A stretch of DNA of 64,000 bases from Prosopocoilus inquinatus (GCA_036172665.1 CM069870.1:56110212-56174211), one strand, 5' to 3'. Counted from the first letter of the stretch, positions 11,787-22,829 are shown. Numbers and translations: made by a program. The notes: generated by a model from the letters alone, not told the origin.

Positions 11787-12131
11787 TCACCTTTAACAGG
11801 TACAGAAGTAAAATCTGGATCTAATGTGGACATTCCAAAGCACGGATGTATTCGCTGACTAATCCATTCACCTCTCAACATGTGCATAAACAATGGTTTG
11901 TTTTCTGAATCTAATGTGGAGAATCCAGGATACAAATGCATTCATTGATTAATTCACGTTCACCTTTCAACAGGTACATAAATGAAACTTGGTTATCTGA
12001 ATCCATTCACCATTCAAAAGGTGCGTAAATGAAGGATGGTTATCAGGATGTATGTGGAGATTTCAGGATACCCATGAATTCCCTGATAAATCTGTTCACT
12101 TCTCAACGAGTGAATAAATGAAGAAATGATC
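11787..12131. repeat. Degenerate tandem repeat, unit about 80-92 bp
   Basis: Units begin with TTCACCTTTAACAGGTACA-type sequence (variants TTCACCTCTCAACATGTGCA, TTCACCTTTCAACAGGTACA, TTCACCATTCAAAAGGTGCG and TTCACTTCTCAACGAGTGAA). Most continue with a CTGAATCTAATGTGGA-type block and a GGATACAAATGCATTC-type block. Five starts are visible, and the third unit is shortened to about 47 bp. It is a decayed minisatellite with no open frame. Confidence 0.75.
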
Positions 12132-12261
12132 GTCACGCAGAATCAGAAGGATTAGATTCTTAATTAATTATTTTTTTTAATGGAATCAGTTTTTTTTTAT
12201 CAACGTAACACGTTCAGGATATCTAATTCAGTATGCCTCTAAAAAATTTTTCTAGCTACGA

Positions 12262-12630
12262 TACGGTTTCCCGCGAACACAACAGTTGACACACAAAGGT
12301 TCTCCGCCACCGAAGAATTTAAAAACCGATTTGTCAGCAGGAAAGGTGGCATCGGTGTTTTGGGTTCATTCGTGATATTATCTTCGTTGACTATTTACAA
12401 AACGGAAAAACAATAAACGGCGACTATTATGTCAATTTGTTGCAACAATTGAGCCGACAAAATCATACAGAAACAGCCTTATTCGGCAGAGAAGAAAGAG
12501 CTTTTCCATCAGGATAATGCACCTGCCCACAAGATTGCGGTCGCAATAGCCAAAGTTCATGAACTGGCATTCGGATTAATACCTGATTCGCCCTACCTCC
12601 AGATTTGGCTCCCAGCGATTATCATCTACA
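12262..12630 (+). pseudogene. mariner transposase, central fragment
   Basis: In changing registers this reads a SAGKVASVFW block, a VDYLQNGKTINGDYYVNLL block, an FHQDNAPAHK block with the second catalytic aspartate, and DLAPSDYHL with the third. Premature stops and at least two frameshifts are present. The insertion of the Tc1-like element falls directly after the DYHL motif. This mariner differs from the copies at 5.6 and 40.2 kb. Confidence 0.8.
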
Positions 12631-13934
12631 CACAACATCAAAAGTCTTGGACCCACAAAATATTAAGATAATAGTGTGTTATTAAGAAAAGTAAAAATAT
12701 GCTATTGAAAATACGTTTTTTTCAGATGAAAATTTGATAATGATAATTATTGACCAACGAAGGTATTAACAGAAAAGAAAAACTTTTAAATAATGTAACA
12801 AACAAGAAAAGATATAGGAACAAAAGAATGAGTCAAACAAATAATATGCAATAATCAGTATGCCCTCCTCTGCTTCTTACTAACGCATTGACACGCATAT
12901 GCATTGAAATAGTCAATGCATTTATGTTTTCTTGCGGAATATTACTCCACTTCTCTGTAGCAACTATGGTTAATTCTTCCGCGGTGTGGCGTGGGGTAAT
13001 CCCATTGCGAATGGCTGTAGCAACAAAATCCCACATATTTTCTATTGGCTTAATATCAGGGGATTGTGCTGCCCAATCCAATCTGGTGACATGTCCTTCT
13101 TCAAGTGCCCCCCGAACTCTTATTGCACGATGTGGTCTGGCGCTGCGTAATGGGCCTAATATCGTTTTCAATGTAAACTGCACTTGACATATTCTGTAGT
13201 ACGGAAATTAGCGCAGTGCGTCGGTTGAACATTAAACCACCCCAAAATATGATTGTACCTCCTCGTAAGGAGTAAGTTCACAGAGCAAATTTAATCACTC
13301 TTGACCTGGTGCTCTCTAGACCCTTTGCCTATGATCATCACTCACCAATCCAATTCTGGTCTCATCGGAAAAAAGAAGAGGCCCATCGCCAGTGCCGTAA
13401 AAGTCAACACCTGTGCTCCTGTGCCCAAGGAAACGCGCAGCTCGATGTCGTGTAAGCAGAGTGAGAACTCTTAAAGGTCTTCTAGCACGTAAATTCGCAT
13501 TATGAAGTCTTCTTCGAATGGTAGAGGTTGAAATAACACGACGAAACGTACCTTGGAAGTGAGTTCTTAGTGCTGAACCTGAGGACGCCCAGAACGTGGT
13601 CTCTTTTCCTCAGAACCACTTTCTACATATCTACACACTATGCGTACAACAGATGTTCTGAGAATCTTCACCATCATGCAATGCAATAATTCTTGTTCTA
13701 CTGAAGACGGAAATTTCACGGCACGAGATAATCACCAAAATCGTTTGACTACACATGTAACAAAAATGATCCTTTTCTTCAACAATTGACAATAAATCAC
13801 CCGTATGTTATCATCAAACGTCATTGCTGTTTCCTGCCTCCCATACAGTGTAGTTACTTTGATTAGTACTCAGAAATAAAAATACACCGTTCCTTTCTTT
13901 TATATAAAGGCAGTCCAAGATTTTTGATGTTATG
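12631..13934 (-). mobile_element. Tc1-like transposon, decayed
   Basis: Inverted terminal repeats pair 12631-12652 with 13913-13934. The shared core is ACATCAAAA-TCTTGGAC, and 20 of 22 positions match. Element length is about 1.3 kb, usual for Tc1. A clean TA duplication is not visible, probably because of later mutation. The insertion lies inside the mariner transposase described for 12262-14185. Confidence 0.8.
12833..13800 (-). pseudogene. Tc1-like transposase, decayed
   Basis: The C-terminal part is open from 13183 to 12833. It shows the RPHRA motif, HVTRLDWAAQSPDIKPIENM with the glutamate of the DDE triad, WSNIPQENINAL and the C-terminal RSRGGHTDY. The aspartate that should precede the RPHRA motif has been replaced. 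Upstream, an LLFSDETRIGL block near 13350 carries the first catalytic aspartate, but stops and frameshifts separate it from the C-terminal frame. The enzyme cannot be functional. Confidence 0.88.
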
Positions 13935-14109
13935 TCTGAAAAAAAAAAACTGAAAAAATGGCTCGGTGGTAAGAGACTTTCGTCCAATTTCGAGGTAATC
14001 GCAGTAGTAAATAGTTATTTTACTGTTTTGAATTCATCTACGTTCAAAGAAGGCATTGCCAGTTTGAAATAAGTGGGTGGAGCGAGCCGGAGACTATATT
14101 GAAAAATAA
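13935..14109 (+). pseudogene. mariner transposase, C-terminal fragment
   Basis: Reads KKWLGGKRLSSNFEVIAVVN, then after a frameshift KWVERAGDYIEK and a stop at 14107-14109. This is the normal end of a mariner transposase and completes the fragment that ends at 12630. It shows that the Tc1-like element inserted between the two. Confidence 0.8.
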
Positions 14110-14474
14110 AATGTTTTTTTTTAGTCCAGAAAGTTACGTTTTCTTTGTTAGGCCACGTAGTTATCGAACGATCCTCGTAATAACAACAGCTAGTATGAGT
14201 GTTCAATAAAAAAAAAACGGTCAAGTAGGTTGTAGCAAGCTTTTGTTGTCGGGAACGCATGTCGTGATTAACATCATTTGCATTTCAACTTTTATAAGTT
14301 GACGGTTAACCTAACCAACAAAACTCGAAAGTTGCTCCTGCAAATTTTTCTCCAATATTTATTTAATATAAATATTCGGTAAGTATTTTGTAAATTTCTG
14401 TCTAAAAATTGTTAATTGCAGAATCTCAACAAGAGGCGTTAATTTTACTTGGTGATTGGAATTGTTTTGTAAAA

Positions 14475-15468
14475 ATGGTTTATAGGTTAGAACAAAAAAC
14501 GTTTATTATCGAGTCCTATTTTCGTAATGGAACAAAAATGGATGGAAATTGGACGTAATCTGTAGAAAGTTGCTTTGAAGAATTTCGTGCAGTTTCCTGA
14601 AATTGCGGTAATTTTTACAAACTTTAGAGACAGTAACTCGTTGCGTGCAACTTTTTCATGAAACAGGAAGTTTGACGAGGAAAAAGGGTAGTGGAAGACC
14701 ACTAAAGCGTACCTTGGAAATTGTTAATGCCGCTAGTGAAATAATGGAAAATGAACCCAGCACCTCAATTCGACACTTATCTCAACAAGTGAATCTTTCA
14801 GTAGGAACTTGCCATAAAATGTTACGAAAAGATATAAACCTGTATCCCTGTAGTTATTGCCTGCTGATCTTCCACGAAGACTAGAATTTTGCAATTGGTT
14901 TTTAAATACCCTTAATAATGATGACGATACACTAAGGAAAAGTTTTTTTTACTGATAAATGTTGGTTCCTCAGGATAGGTTACGTAAATTCACAGAACGT
15001 GAGAATGTTGTGCGCTGAGAATCCTCATGCATTTGTCGAAACTTCTTTGCATCCGGAGAAAGTTGATGTTTGGGCAGTGGTGAGTGGACGAAGGATAATT
15101 GGACCAATATTCTTTGAAGATAAGTAATGAATTTGTTGAAATTGATATTTGCATTAACATTTTTTTAAAGGGAACTTGAATGCTGTCAGGTATCGGGAGG
15201 AAATATTACGATCATTTTTTGAGGAAGTTCACGATGATGAATTGGAACAGGGATATTTTCAGCAGGATGGAGCTCCTCCTGATTGCACACGGGAAACTTA
15301 AGCTACGTTGGGTGAATTTTTTGGAGACAGAATCATTAGTCGGAATACTGTTCTTTCTTGGCCTCCGAGATCCTCTGATTTAACTGTTTGTGATTTCTTC
15401 TTGTTGCCTTACATAAAAAACTTTGCATTTACCACTCCAGTTCATAATTTAGATGACCTGAGGCAGAG
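14475..15468 (+). pseudogene. DD41D transposase, N-terminal and catalytic part, broken
   Basis: Begins MVYRLEQKTFIIESYFRNG at 14475, typical of the first helix-turn-helix of rosa/visitor-type mariner relatives. It continues in shifted registers through LFHETGSLTRKKGSGRP, RHLSQQVNLSVGT, a KVFFTDKCWF block with the first catalytic aspartate, FQQDGAPPD with the second and DLTVCDFFLLPYIK with the third. I count 41 residues between the last two aspartates. There are stops near 14556 and 15299 and several frameshifts. The BEL/Pao insertion interrupts it right after DDLRQ. Confidence 0.85.
15464..15468. repeat. Target-site duplication CAGAG, left copy
   Basis: CAGAG lies immediately left of the first LTR and recurs immediately right of the second LTR at 22608-22612. 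A 5-bp duplication suits BEL/Pao integration. Confidence 0.92.
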
Positions 15469-16334
15469 TGTTGGGAGCTTCCTGGTTTGAAAGCCCTTCT
15501 CAGACGAAACTGAGGCCTAAGACAAATTATGCACCTCGGAGGTTGTAAAGCTCGTCGACAGCACTCTAACTTGCCTTCACTCACTGATTTTTTATTACGG
15601 AATCGAGAAATTGAAAGTTCGAATAACCGAAGATTTGTTTATTTACAACTTAATATTTACAAAACAACAACATAAAAATAACACGTAAATTGCAAAGTTG
15701 TCTTCCGGTAAAGCTACGCAAGAAGCACAACTGAGTTCTCGGCCACTTATATTTTGCAGCTGACGAGTTAGCAGAACTTTACAATTAACACGGATTTAAG
15801 TAGATCGAATTAAGTTACGTCCCGGTAAAAGCTACGCAAGAATCATAACTGAGTTCTTGGGCACTTGTGTTTGCCGCTATTGAAACGAAAGAACTGAAGT
15901 TTTTAATTTACAAGATGTTTAACGAAACCTCTGGAAAATCTGTTATCCAATAATAAGAGAAGAAATAAAAGAAAGCAGTTTCACACTGAACTGAAAAAAG
16001 TCACTAATGTTTACCATAGGTAACGTTGTAATTTAAATTAATTTCGGTCAGTTTAAAACGGGCCTGGAATAATCTAGAACCAAAATAGGGTGAGCATTTC
16101 TATGAAATTTGATGCAAGCATATCGTCCGGAGAAAAGACATTTTAATTTAGAAACATGCTGGTGACACAATTTCATAGAAAATGCTTTTAGTGGCCGGCA
16201 GTGTGGTGCCTTTGCGTCGAGAAATTTCGGAAGTTCTTAGAATTGTAAACTAAAATTAATATATCAAAAAATATTTATAATTAAAGTTACGCTTAAATTA
16301 AATTACACTTAGGGCGAACACACAAGCCATAACA
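15469..16334 (-). repeat. BEL/Pao 3' LTR (866 bp)
   Basis: Starts TGTTGGGAGC and ends GCCATAACA on the plus strand. It is essentially identical to 21742-22607. A block containing AAGCTACGCAAGAA and AACTGAGTTCT occurs twice inside each LTR, about 115 bases apart (near 15710 and 15825), so the LTR itself contains a diverged duplication, possibly regulatory. The purine-biased tract next to its inner edge (16335-16365, minus strand) is the likely plus-strand primer site. Confidence 0.95.
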
Positions 16335-16384
16335 TACCGCCCGCCTTGAAAGCTTTCACTTTCAACACAAACACTGCACTCATG

Positions 16385-18411
16385 TCACTCTACAGGGAGG
16401 ATGCACAGCTTAGCTGCTGCTCTGCGGAAAACGCCTTTCGTTGTTTTCACTGTGGCCACTCGAACGATGCCGTCTTCTCCTGGAAATACCTCTTGAACTC
16501 TTCCAATTGACCAGTGTAAAGGAGGTGAGTTGTCTTCGCGTAGAAGCACCATTCTTCCCGGTTCCAGTTGTGGTCCAGAAGAAATCTTCCATCGATTTCG
16601 GGGTTGAAGTTGATTGAGGTATTCCTTGGACCACCTTCTCCAGAAGTGTTCCCGGACCTGTTGAATATACTGCCACCGAGATAAATTGTTAAGCTTTAGG
16701 TGGGACACACTTGGCTCAGGTACCGCTGACATAGAGTCTCCAATTAGGAAATGTCCAGGAGTTAAGAAGGACAAGTCATTAGGATCGTTTGATATGGGAG
16801 TCAATGGACGGGAATTTAAAATGGCTTCGATTTGCACTAACAAGGTCTCCATTTCTTCGTAATTAAGTGAGGTTTTACCCAATACTCTGATTAAATGATG
16901 TTTGATAGTCTTAACTGCCGCCTCCCAAAGACCTCCGAAATGAGGTGACATGGCGGGGATAAAGTGCCAGTTTATAAAATCTTGTGCAGCAAAATTCAGG
17001 ACCTTATTTTGAAAATCTTGTGCTTGAATTAATCGTTTTAGCTCGTTCAGTTCCCGGAAAGCACCAGTAAATTGAGTTCCATTGTCGGAATAGATGTGGG
17101 TCGGTTTTCCACGTCGAGAGATAAAACGCTTTAGCGCGGACAGGAACTTTTCAGAAGTCAAGTCGCTTACAAGTTCAAGATGAGTAGCTTTTGTCGCGAA
17201 ACACACGAAAACTGCGCCGTAGGCTTTCACCGTAGGGCTGTTTCTGCGTCTTCCTTCTTTTACATATAAAGGACCAAAATAATCGATGCCAACATTTTCG
17301 AACGCTCGTGATGGCGTGATCCTGCTGGCAGGTAGATCTCCCATTGTTTGTTGACCTGATGAAGGCTTTACTTTAAAGCAAGTCAGACATTTTCTGATCA
17401 GAGATTTGATCGAATTGCGTGCAGAAAGAATCCAATATTTGTTTCTTGTCGCAGAGAGAGTATTCTGAACACCAGCATGCAGGCTTTTCATGTGTTCTGC
17501 TCTTACGAGAAGGTCAGTGAACGAATGCTTCGCAGGGAGAAGTATTTGGTGCCTTTGATCGTATGGAACCGTTGAATGGCGAAGTCGTCCTCCAACTCTC
17601 AAGACTCCTGCTTCGTCCATAAAGGGATTTAACGACAGCAACTTGCTCTTGGTATTTAATGATCCTTGTTTCTGGAGATCATAGATATCTTCAGCAAAGC
17701 ATTGACTTTGAACTATTTTGACCAAAGCTATCGTGGCCGACATTAGGTTTTCAGCCGTCAAAGGACCAACCTGAATATTAGCCTTGTTATTTGAGGCACG
17801 TGCAGTTATATTGTTTTTAAACCTTTGACAGTAAGCAGTTATTCTGATGATTTGCGTTAAATTTGAGTAGTTTGAGAACAAGTCACATTCTTGCGTGCTA
17901 CACGTGGCAATAAGATGGATGGTTCTTCTTTCCAATATTTCTTCGTCATGTGTTGTAATTTCACAGTGAGGTATCCACTGAGAATTGTTTTCTTGGAGCC
18001 AATTGGGGCCATTCCACCACAATCGTGATTCCTTTAAAGCTGCGGGGCTGCTTCCGCGAGAAAGAACATCAGCAGGATTGTTGTCCGTGTTTACATGATA
18101 CCAATCTGAAACGTCAGTCGTTTCTTGTATTTCACCGACTCGGTTAGCCACAAAAGTTTTCCAAGTTTTGGTTGGAGCTTTAAGCCATGACAGTACTATA
18201 GTTGAGTCGGTCCAATAATAAATTTTGTTGAGATTTAGATTAATTGAATTTTTTATTTTCGTGATAAGCTGAGATAGTAACAGAGCACCACATAATTCTA
18301 GTCTGGGCAGAGATATTACCTTCAATGGTGCTACTCGAGATTTTGAACATAAGAGATTACAAGTGACACTTCCGTCTTGGTGTATCGCTCGTACGTAAAT
18401 GTTGCTTGCTA
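16385..18411 (-). CDS. pol: BEL/Pao pol: RNase H and integrase part
   Basis: The frame is open from about 18411, with the first Met at 18325, down to a stop at 16385. It starts inside the Pao-type RNase H region ([16 protein letters not shown] and [13 protein letters not shown]). The HHCC zinc finger of integrase follows at about residues 275-320 (ending CLTCFKVKP). The catalytic core comes next, with GIDYFGPLY near residue 345, IYSDNGTQF near 412 and GGLWEAAVK near 463, giving the D,D,E triad. The C-terminal domain ends KLCILPVE. It is in a different register from the upstream gag-RT frame, separated by a frameshift just after the HGFCDAS motif. The catalytic residues look intact. Confidence 0.95.
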
Positions 18412-21207
18412 ACTAGCATCACAGAATCCGTGAAGTTCTATGACTTTTGGCATTCCGTTTTCCAGCACATTTCGAGGGATCTTTATGAAGTTGATGTCTT
18501 GAAGACCACTTTCGTATTGAAGCCATTTGGTGGCGAGGTCGAGAGGTAATGATTCATCCCAATTTATTCCCAATTCCCACAACTTTTGAATGAAAATTTT
18601 AGCCGTGATTATCACAGGCTGGACTAGTCCTAGTGGATCGAATATTTGAGAGGCCGTAGAGAGGATGGTTCTCTTGGTGACTCTCTTCCTCTTAGTAGAT
18701 GTATTTACACAGTATTGCAATAAATCTTGATTGGGATGCCATTGTAATCCCAGAGTACTTATTCCTTCTCCTTTGTCGATGTCAAGAATTTCATGTTCAA
18801 TTGGTGAAGTGGAAATGTCTTGCAATAATGAAAAGTCGTTTGATGCCCACTTTCTCAATTCAAATCCTCCTTTAGCGAGAACAGAGAATATTTCATTACG
18901 GATTGCCATTGCATCCTCAACGGTGTCTGATCCAGTAAGCAGATCGTCGACGTAAAAATCTCGCAGGATGATGTCAGCTCCCAATGGAAATTGTTGGTTA
19001 TTTTCAATGGCCAATTGCTGTAATGACTTTATTGCCAAATAGGAAGCTGGTGCTGTGCCATATGTGACCGTTGTCAATTCAAATGTTTGAATTTCATGGG
19101 ATTCATCTTCACGCCATAGGATTCTTTGGAGAGATGTTTGTGGAGGGCTTATTAAAACTTGGCGATACATTTTCGCGATGTCAGCCGTAATAACCACTTG
19201 GTGTGTTCTAAACCTTGCTACAATGTCGAACAAATCTTGTTGCAATTTAGGGCCAATTATTAATGTGTCATTTAATGAGTATCCTGATGACGACTTAGCA
19301 GAACCATCGAAGACTACTCTGACTTTAGTGGTAATACTGTTTTCCTTAATAACTGCGTGGTGCGGTAAATAGAATTGGGAAATGCTAGTTTGTTGTGCCT
19401 CTTCTTGACTTAATCTTCGCATGTGCCCTAAATCAAGGTATTCTTGCATGAAGTTGCAATATTCCATTTTCAGATTAGGCTGCTTGTTTAATCGCCTTTC
19501 TAATGCGTAAAATCTCTTAAGAGCCTGTTTACGAGAGTCTCCTAGCTGAGGAGCATTCGGCTTCATGGGCAGCTGTACCACAAAACGACCTTCTGAGTTT
19601 CTAGTATGGGTTCTCTTAAAGTGCTCTTCACATATTTTTTCTTCAGGGGAAAAAATTGACTTGCGATGAAATTCATCCAGTTCCCAGAATCTTGCCAATT
19701 TTCGGTCGATAGAACCAGTTGTTGACAAATTGCATGATATTTGGGGCGATGAAGTTATTAAGGGAGTCACTTGACCAGATAAGATCCAACCCAACAGTGT
19801 TTTTTGAAGGATTGGTTGATGTTTCCCAAGATCAATGCGACCAACACACAAGAGTTTGAAAAATAAATCAGCGCCGATAAGAGCATCAATACCCTTGGAT
19901 ACGTGAAATTCGGGATCAGCCAGTTTCAGATTTTTGGGTATGGGAATAAGATTTTTAGAAAGCGAGATCTGTGGTAGACAACCTGATATAGAGTCCAAAA
20001 TCAAAAATTCAATTTCAGCTTGAAAATTGCCATGCATTGATTTTACTTTCGCTTGGACCGATTGCGTGACCTTTGACATTGACTTATTTATTCCAGTAAC
20101 AGAAGTGAGCGCGGATTTTTGTGGAAGAGATAATTTTGTCGCAAACTCCTTCGTGATTAAGTTCGATTGTGAACCAGAGTCTAAGAGTATACGGCAGAGA
20201 TGAGAACGACCTCCAACATCGTATATCTTTACGACAGCGGTGGATAAAAGAACGTGAGTCGCGACATGAAAACTGGCAGTGTGATTGGAAACACTTGTGG
20301 AAGCTAACGACTCAGCAAAATCTTGTTTTGATGACGAAATCGATTGCTTTTCCAAATGCAACAAAGTATGATGTTTTTTATTGCAGGTTTTGCACGTACC
20401 GGATTTGCATTGAATTGCCGAATGATTCGTCTGTAGACAATTATAACATAATCTCTTGGATTTAACTTGTTGAATCCGTTCCTGGACAGCATTTTCCAAA
20501 AACTTGGGACAACGATAAATTTGATGGTTTCCGCCGCAATAGGCACATTTAACGTTATTTGTCACCACGTAAGAAGCCGTTTTCTTAATAGGCAACATCG
20601 TCATCGTCTTCGTGTTGGACGATAAAGAATTACTCGAGAATTTTGGCGTTTTTTCGAGGGTGTTACATTTGCGAGTTAAAAAGTCAGTTAAATTCTTAAA
20701 TTTGGGAAACTCGGTCGATGAAGAATGTGTTTCCCATTCCTTTCTTGTAGTATAATCCACTTTAGACATTAATGAATATATTAAAAGGTCATCCCAGTAT
20801 TCCGTTGGCCTTTTTAACGCAGTTAATGCCCGGACATGTTTCAAGAAGCCATCAAGAAGGGTTCTGAGACAAGTATGATTTTCCTTAGACGCAGGTGTTA
20901 ATTCGTGTAGCGCTTGAATGTGTTTGTGAGCGATTAAACGTTTGTTATCATATCTACAAACTAATAGCTTCCAAGCATCATCATAATTGTTCTCAGAAAT
21001 TTCTAAAGAATGAATAACGTTGGCTGCATCACTTTTCAGGCAAGATTTTAAATATTGAAACTTTTGTATTTGCGAAATATCTTTATTGAGGTGAATTAAT
21101 GAATTAAATGTATCAAAGAAAGGAAACCACTGATCGTATTCACCAGAGAAGGATGGTAACTCAATTCTCGGAAGCTTTATAGGATTATGACCATTCTGAG
21201 ATAGCAC
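18409..21207 (-). CDS. gag-pol: BEL/Pao gag-protease-RT part
   Basis: A 932-codon frame. Residues 10-160 match the Gag-like region of Pao elements ([19 protein letters not shown]). Zinc knuckles lie at about 222-285 ([13 protein letters not shown] and [14 protein letters not shown]). The aspartic protease motif [11 protein letters not shown] is near 340. RT starts near 625 ([12 protein letters not shown]), and the catalytic YVDD box is in [10 protein letters not shown] near 752. The frame stops right after HGFCDAS, where the RNase H part should continue. Upstream sequence between 21207 and 21322 stays in frame, so Met 21207 is not the natural start. Confidence 0.95.
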   Translation of the reverse strand: MLSQNGHNPIKLPRIELPSFSGEYDQWFPFFDTFNSLIHLNKDISQIQKFQYLKSCLKSDAANVIHSLEISENNYDDAWKLLVCRYDNKRLIAHKHIQALHELTPASKENHTCLRTLLDGFLKHVRALTALKRPTEYWDDLLIYSLMSKVDYTTRKEWETHSSSTEFPKFKNLTDFLTRKCNTLEKTPKFSSNSLSSNTKTMTMLPIKKTASYVVTNNVKCAYCGGNHQIYRCPKFLENAVQERIQQVKSKRLCYNCLQTNHSAIQCKSGTCKTCNKKHHTLLHLEKQSISSSKQDFAESLASTSVSNHTASFHVATHVLLSTAVVKIYDVGGRSHLCRILLDSGSQSNLITKEFATKLSLPQKSALTSVTGINKSMSKVTQSVQAKVKSMHGNFQAEIEFLILDSISGCLPQISLSKNLIPIPKNLKLADPEFHVSKGIDALIGADLFFKLLCVGRIDLGKHQPILQKTLLGWILSGQVTPLITSSPQISCNLSTTGSIDRKLARFWELDEFHRKSIFSPEEKICEEHFKRTHTRNSEGRFVVQLPMKPNAPQLGDSRKQALKRFYALERRLNKQPNLKMEYCNFMQEYLDLGHMRRLSQEEAQQTSISQFYLPHHAVIKENSITTKVRVVFDGSAKSSSGYSLNDTLIIGPKLQQDLFDIVARFRTHQVVITADIAKMYRQVLISPPQTSLQRILWREDESHEIQTFELTTVTYGTAPASYLAIKSLQQLAIENNQQFPLGADIILRDFYVDDLLTGSDTVEDAMAIRNEIFSVLAKGGFELRKWASNDFSLLQDISTSPIEHEILDIDKGEGISTLGLQWHPNQDLLQYCVNTSTKRKRVTKRTILSTASQIFDPLGLVQPVIITAKIFIQKLWELGINWDESLPLDLATKWLQYESGLQDINFIKIPRNVLENGMPKVIELHGFCDAS

Positions 21208-21321
21208 GCCGCTAAGAGCCTGATTGTTGCTTACATCTAAATTAGTGTTGTTCTTATTATTAGAAAGAATAATTTTTATGCGACTAGTTAACTCATAATA
21301 AGAATTCTCAAACTGCTTACG

Positions 21322-21537
21322 TTATTCTTCTTGAATTATGCAACCTTCATGAAACTCTATTTGATTCTGTATTTCATCAAATTGCACAAATAGACCTTCT
21401 AGTTTTGATTGACGCTCTTGTAATTGAACGAAATCGATTATATCTTCTTCAGAATCAAGATATGTGCGTAACCTCGTTAATGAAGCCTTTAGATTACCAC
21501 GTTTTAATTTTAGTGCTTTTAACGCCGCTTCAGCCAT
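21322..21537 (-). CDS. gag: BEL/Pao gag N-terminus, ended by premature stop
   Basis: 71 codons from the likely true start (MAEAALKALKLKRGNLKASL). It is rich in charged residues and likely coiled-coil, as at the start of many Pao Gag proteins. It ends in a stop at 21322-21324 (plus-strand TTA) that lies in the same register as the 18409-21207 frame. The codons between the two are open and protein-like (starting RKQFENSYYEL), so one nonsense mutation separates them. Confidence 0.85.
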   Translation of the reverse strand: MAEAALKALKLKRGNLKASLTRLRTYLDSEEDIIDFVQLQERQSKLEGLFVQFDEIQNQIEFHEGCIIQEE

Positions 21538-21722
21538 GTTTTTAAGGATTAGTACACAATGGTAATAACAAATAGAAATAACAAGGAGAGGTAGGAAATA
21601 ATTGGAGACTCACCCGTGACGACCAATTGAATTTTCCTCCGTCGTGCTCTTGTGTTGGCTTGTTGTTGTTGCTTGTTTCTCGTTGCTAATCTTCAATTTT
21701 CGACTGGCAATTAACTTCCGTA

Positions 21723-21739
21723 TCCGGCTCGAAGGACCA
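21723..21739 (-). promoter_or_regulatory. Primer-binding site, tRNA-Tyr type
   Basis: On the minus strand, two bases after the 5' LTR, the sequence reads TGGTCCTTCGAGCCGGA. This is complementary to the 3' end of eukaryotic tRNA-Tyr including its CCA tail, over 17 bases. Reverse transcription of the element would start here. The tRNA assignment is from memory of the tRNA-Tyr 3' sequence. Confidence 0.8.
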
Positions 21740-21741
21740 TA

Positions 21742-22607
21742 TGTTGGGAGCTTCCTGGTTTGAAAGCCCTTCTCAGACGAAACTGAGGCCTAAGACAAAT
21801 TATGCACCTCGGAGGTTGTAAAGCTCGTCGACAGCACTCTAACTTGCCTTCACTCACTGATTTTTTATTACGGAATCGAGAAATTGAAAGTTCGAATAAC
21901 CGAAGATTTGTTTATTTACAACTTAATATTTACAAAACAACAACATAAAAATAACACGTAAATTGCAAAGTTGTCTTCCGGTAAAGCTACGCAAGAAGCA
22001 CAACTGAGTTCTCGGCCACTTATATTTTGCAGCTGACGAGTTAGCAGAACTTTACAATTAACACGGATTTAAGTAGATCGAATTAAGTTACGTCCCGGTA
22101 AAAGCTACGCAAGAATCATAACTGAGTTCTTGGGCACTTGTGTTTGCCGCTATTGAAACGAAAGAACTGAAGTTTTTAATTTACAAGATGTTTAACGAAA
22201 CCTCTGGAAAATCTGTTATCCAATAATAAGAGGAGAAATAAAAGAAAGCAGTTTCACACTGAACTGAAAAAAGTCACTAATGTTTACCATAGGTAACGTT
22301 GTAATTTAAATTAATTTCGGTCAGTTTAAAACGGGCCTGGAATAATCTAGAACCAAAATAGGGTGAGCATTTCTATGAAATTTGATGCAAGCATATCGTC
22401 CGGAGAAAAGACATTTTAATTTAGAAACATGCTGGTGACACAATTTCATAGAAAATGCTTTTAGTGGCCGGCAGTGTGGTGCCTTTGCGTCGAGAAATTT
22501 CGGAAGTTCTTAGAATTGTAAACTAAAATTAATATATCAAAAAATATTTATAATTAAAGTTACGCTTAAATTAAATTACACTTAGGGCGAACACACAAGC
22601 CATAACA
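21742..22607 (-). repeat. BEL/Pao 5' LTR (866 bp)
   Basis: The upstream LTR with respect to minus-strand transcription. It contains the element's promoter by position. It has the same length as the other LTR and one observed substitution. A CAGAG target duplication follows at 22608-22612. Confidence 0.95.
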
Positions 22608-22739
22608 CAGAGGATTACTAATAAAATTCAAGAACTTAACGAATCTCCTCATATCTTAGAGAACCTGATGAACGCAATTAAACGCAGAACCTTGAAATAT
22701 TTTCAGGAAGGAAGTCGACACTTTCAACATCTGTTATAA
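22608..22739 (+). pseudogene. DD41D transposase, C-terminal part
   Basis: Directly after the LTR the frame resumes with QRITNKIQELNES and runs open through HILENLMNAIKRRTLKYF to a stop at 22737-22739. It continues the fragment that ended at DDLRQ (15468) when the duplicated CAGAG is counted once. This proves the retrotransposon landed in an existing transposase. Confidence 0.85.
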
Positions 22740-22829
22740 TTTTTGTAAAAACTTTTTTCAGTTAGTAATAAAGGTTTATTTTTTAAATGTCTTTTTTTGA
22801 GTTAAAGTGAGGTTAGAAATGCAAGTGAC

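Larger units (their letters stand above)
12262..14185 (+). mobile_element. 5'-truncated mariner split by a Tc1-like insertion
   Basis: Two segments belong to one mariner. 12262-12630 carries the middle of a transposase up to the third catalytic aspartate. 13935-14109 carries its C-terminal end. Placed together they form a continuous mariner C-terminal half, interrupted by about 1.3 kb of Tc1-like element. The N-terminal half is absent. The 3' terminal repeat should lie near 14150-14185, but I could not pair it with a 5' repeat. Confidence 0.8.
15469..22607 (-). mobile_element. BEL/Pao LTR retrotransposon, full length (7.1 kb)
   Basis: Two 866-bp LTRs, a primer-binding site, gag, protease, RT-RNase H and integrase are present in the order usual for BEL/Pao, read on the minus strand. 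It is flanked by CAGAG duplications and sits inside the DD41D transposase. By eye I found one difference between the LTRs (A at 15961 against G at 22234). The insertion is therefore young or recently homogenised. The coding region has one internal stop and one frameshift, so it would need help in trans. Confidence 0.97.
14278..22824 (+). mobile_element. DD41D mariner-like transposon split by a BEL/Pao element
   Basis: Transposase sequence runs from about 14475 to 15468 and resumes at 22608-22739, on either side of a complete LTR retrotransposon. A weak pair of end motifs, TTGCATTTC at 14278-14286 and its inverse GAAATGCAA at 22816-22824, may mark the tips. That would give an original element of about 1.4 kb. 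The transposase evidence is strong, but the exact ends are uncertain. Confidence 0.65.

Noticed and set aside
12884..13187. 99-codon plus-strand frame over the Tc1-like element
   Set aside because: Antisense shadow of the transposase C-terminal frame.
16410..16676. 88-codon minus-strand frame inside the BEL/Pao
   Set aside because: It overlaps the integrase C-terminal frame in another register and is only a shadow.
20169..20546. Overlapping frames of 98 and 80 codons in the gag region
   Set aside because: Both are out-of-register or antisense shadows of the zinc-knuckle and protease coding sequence.
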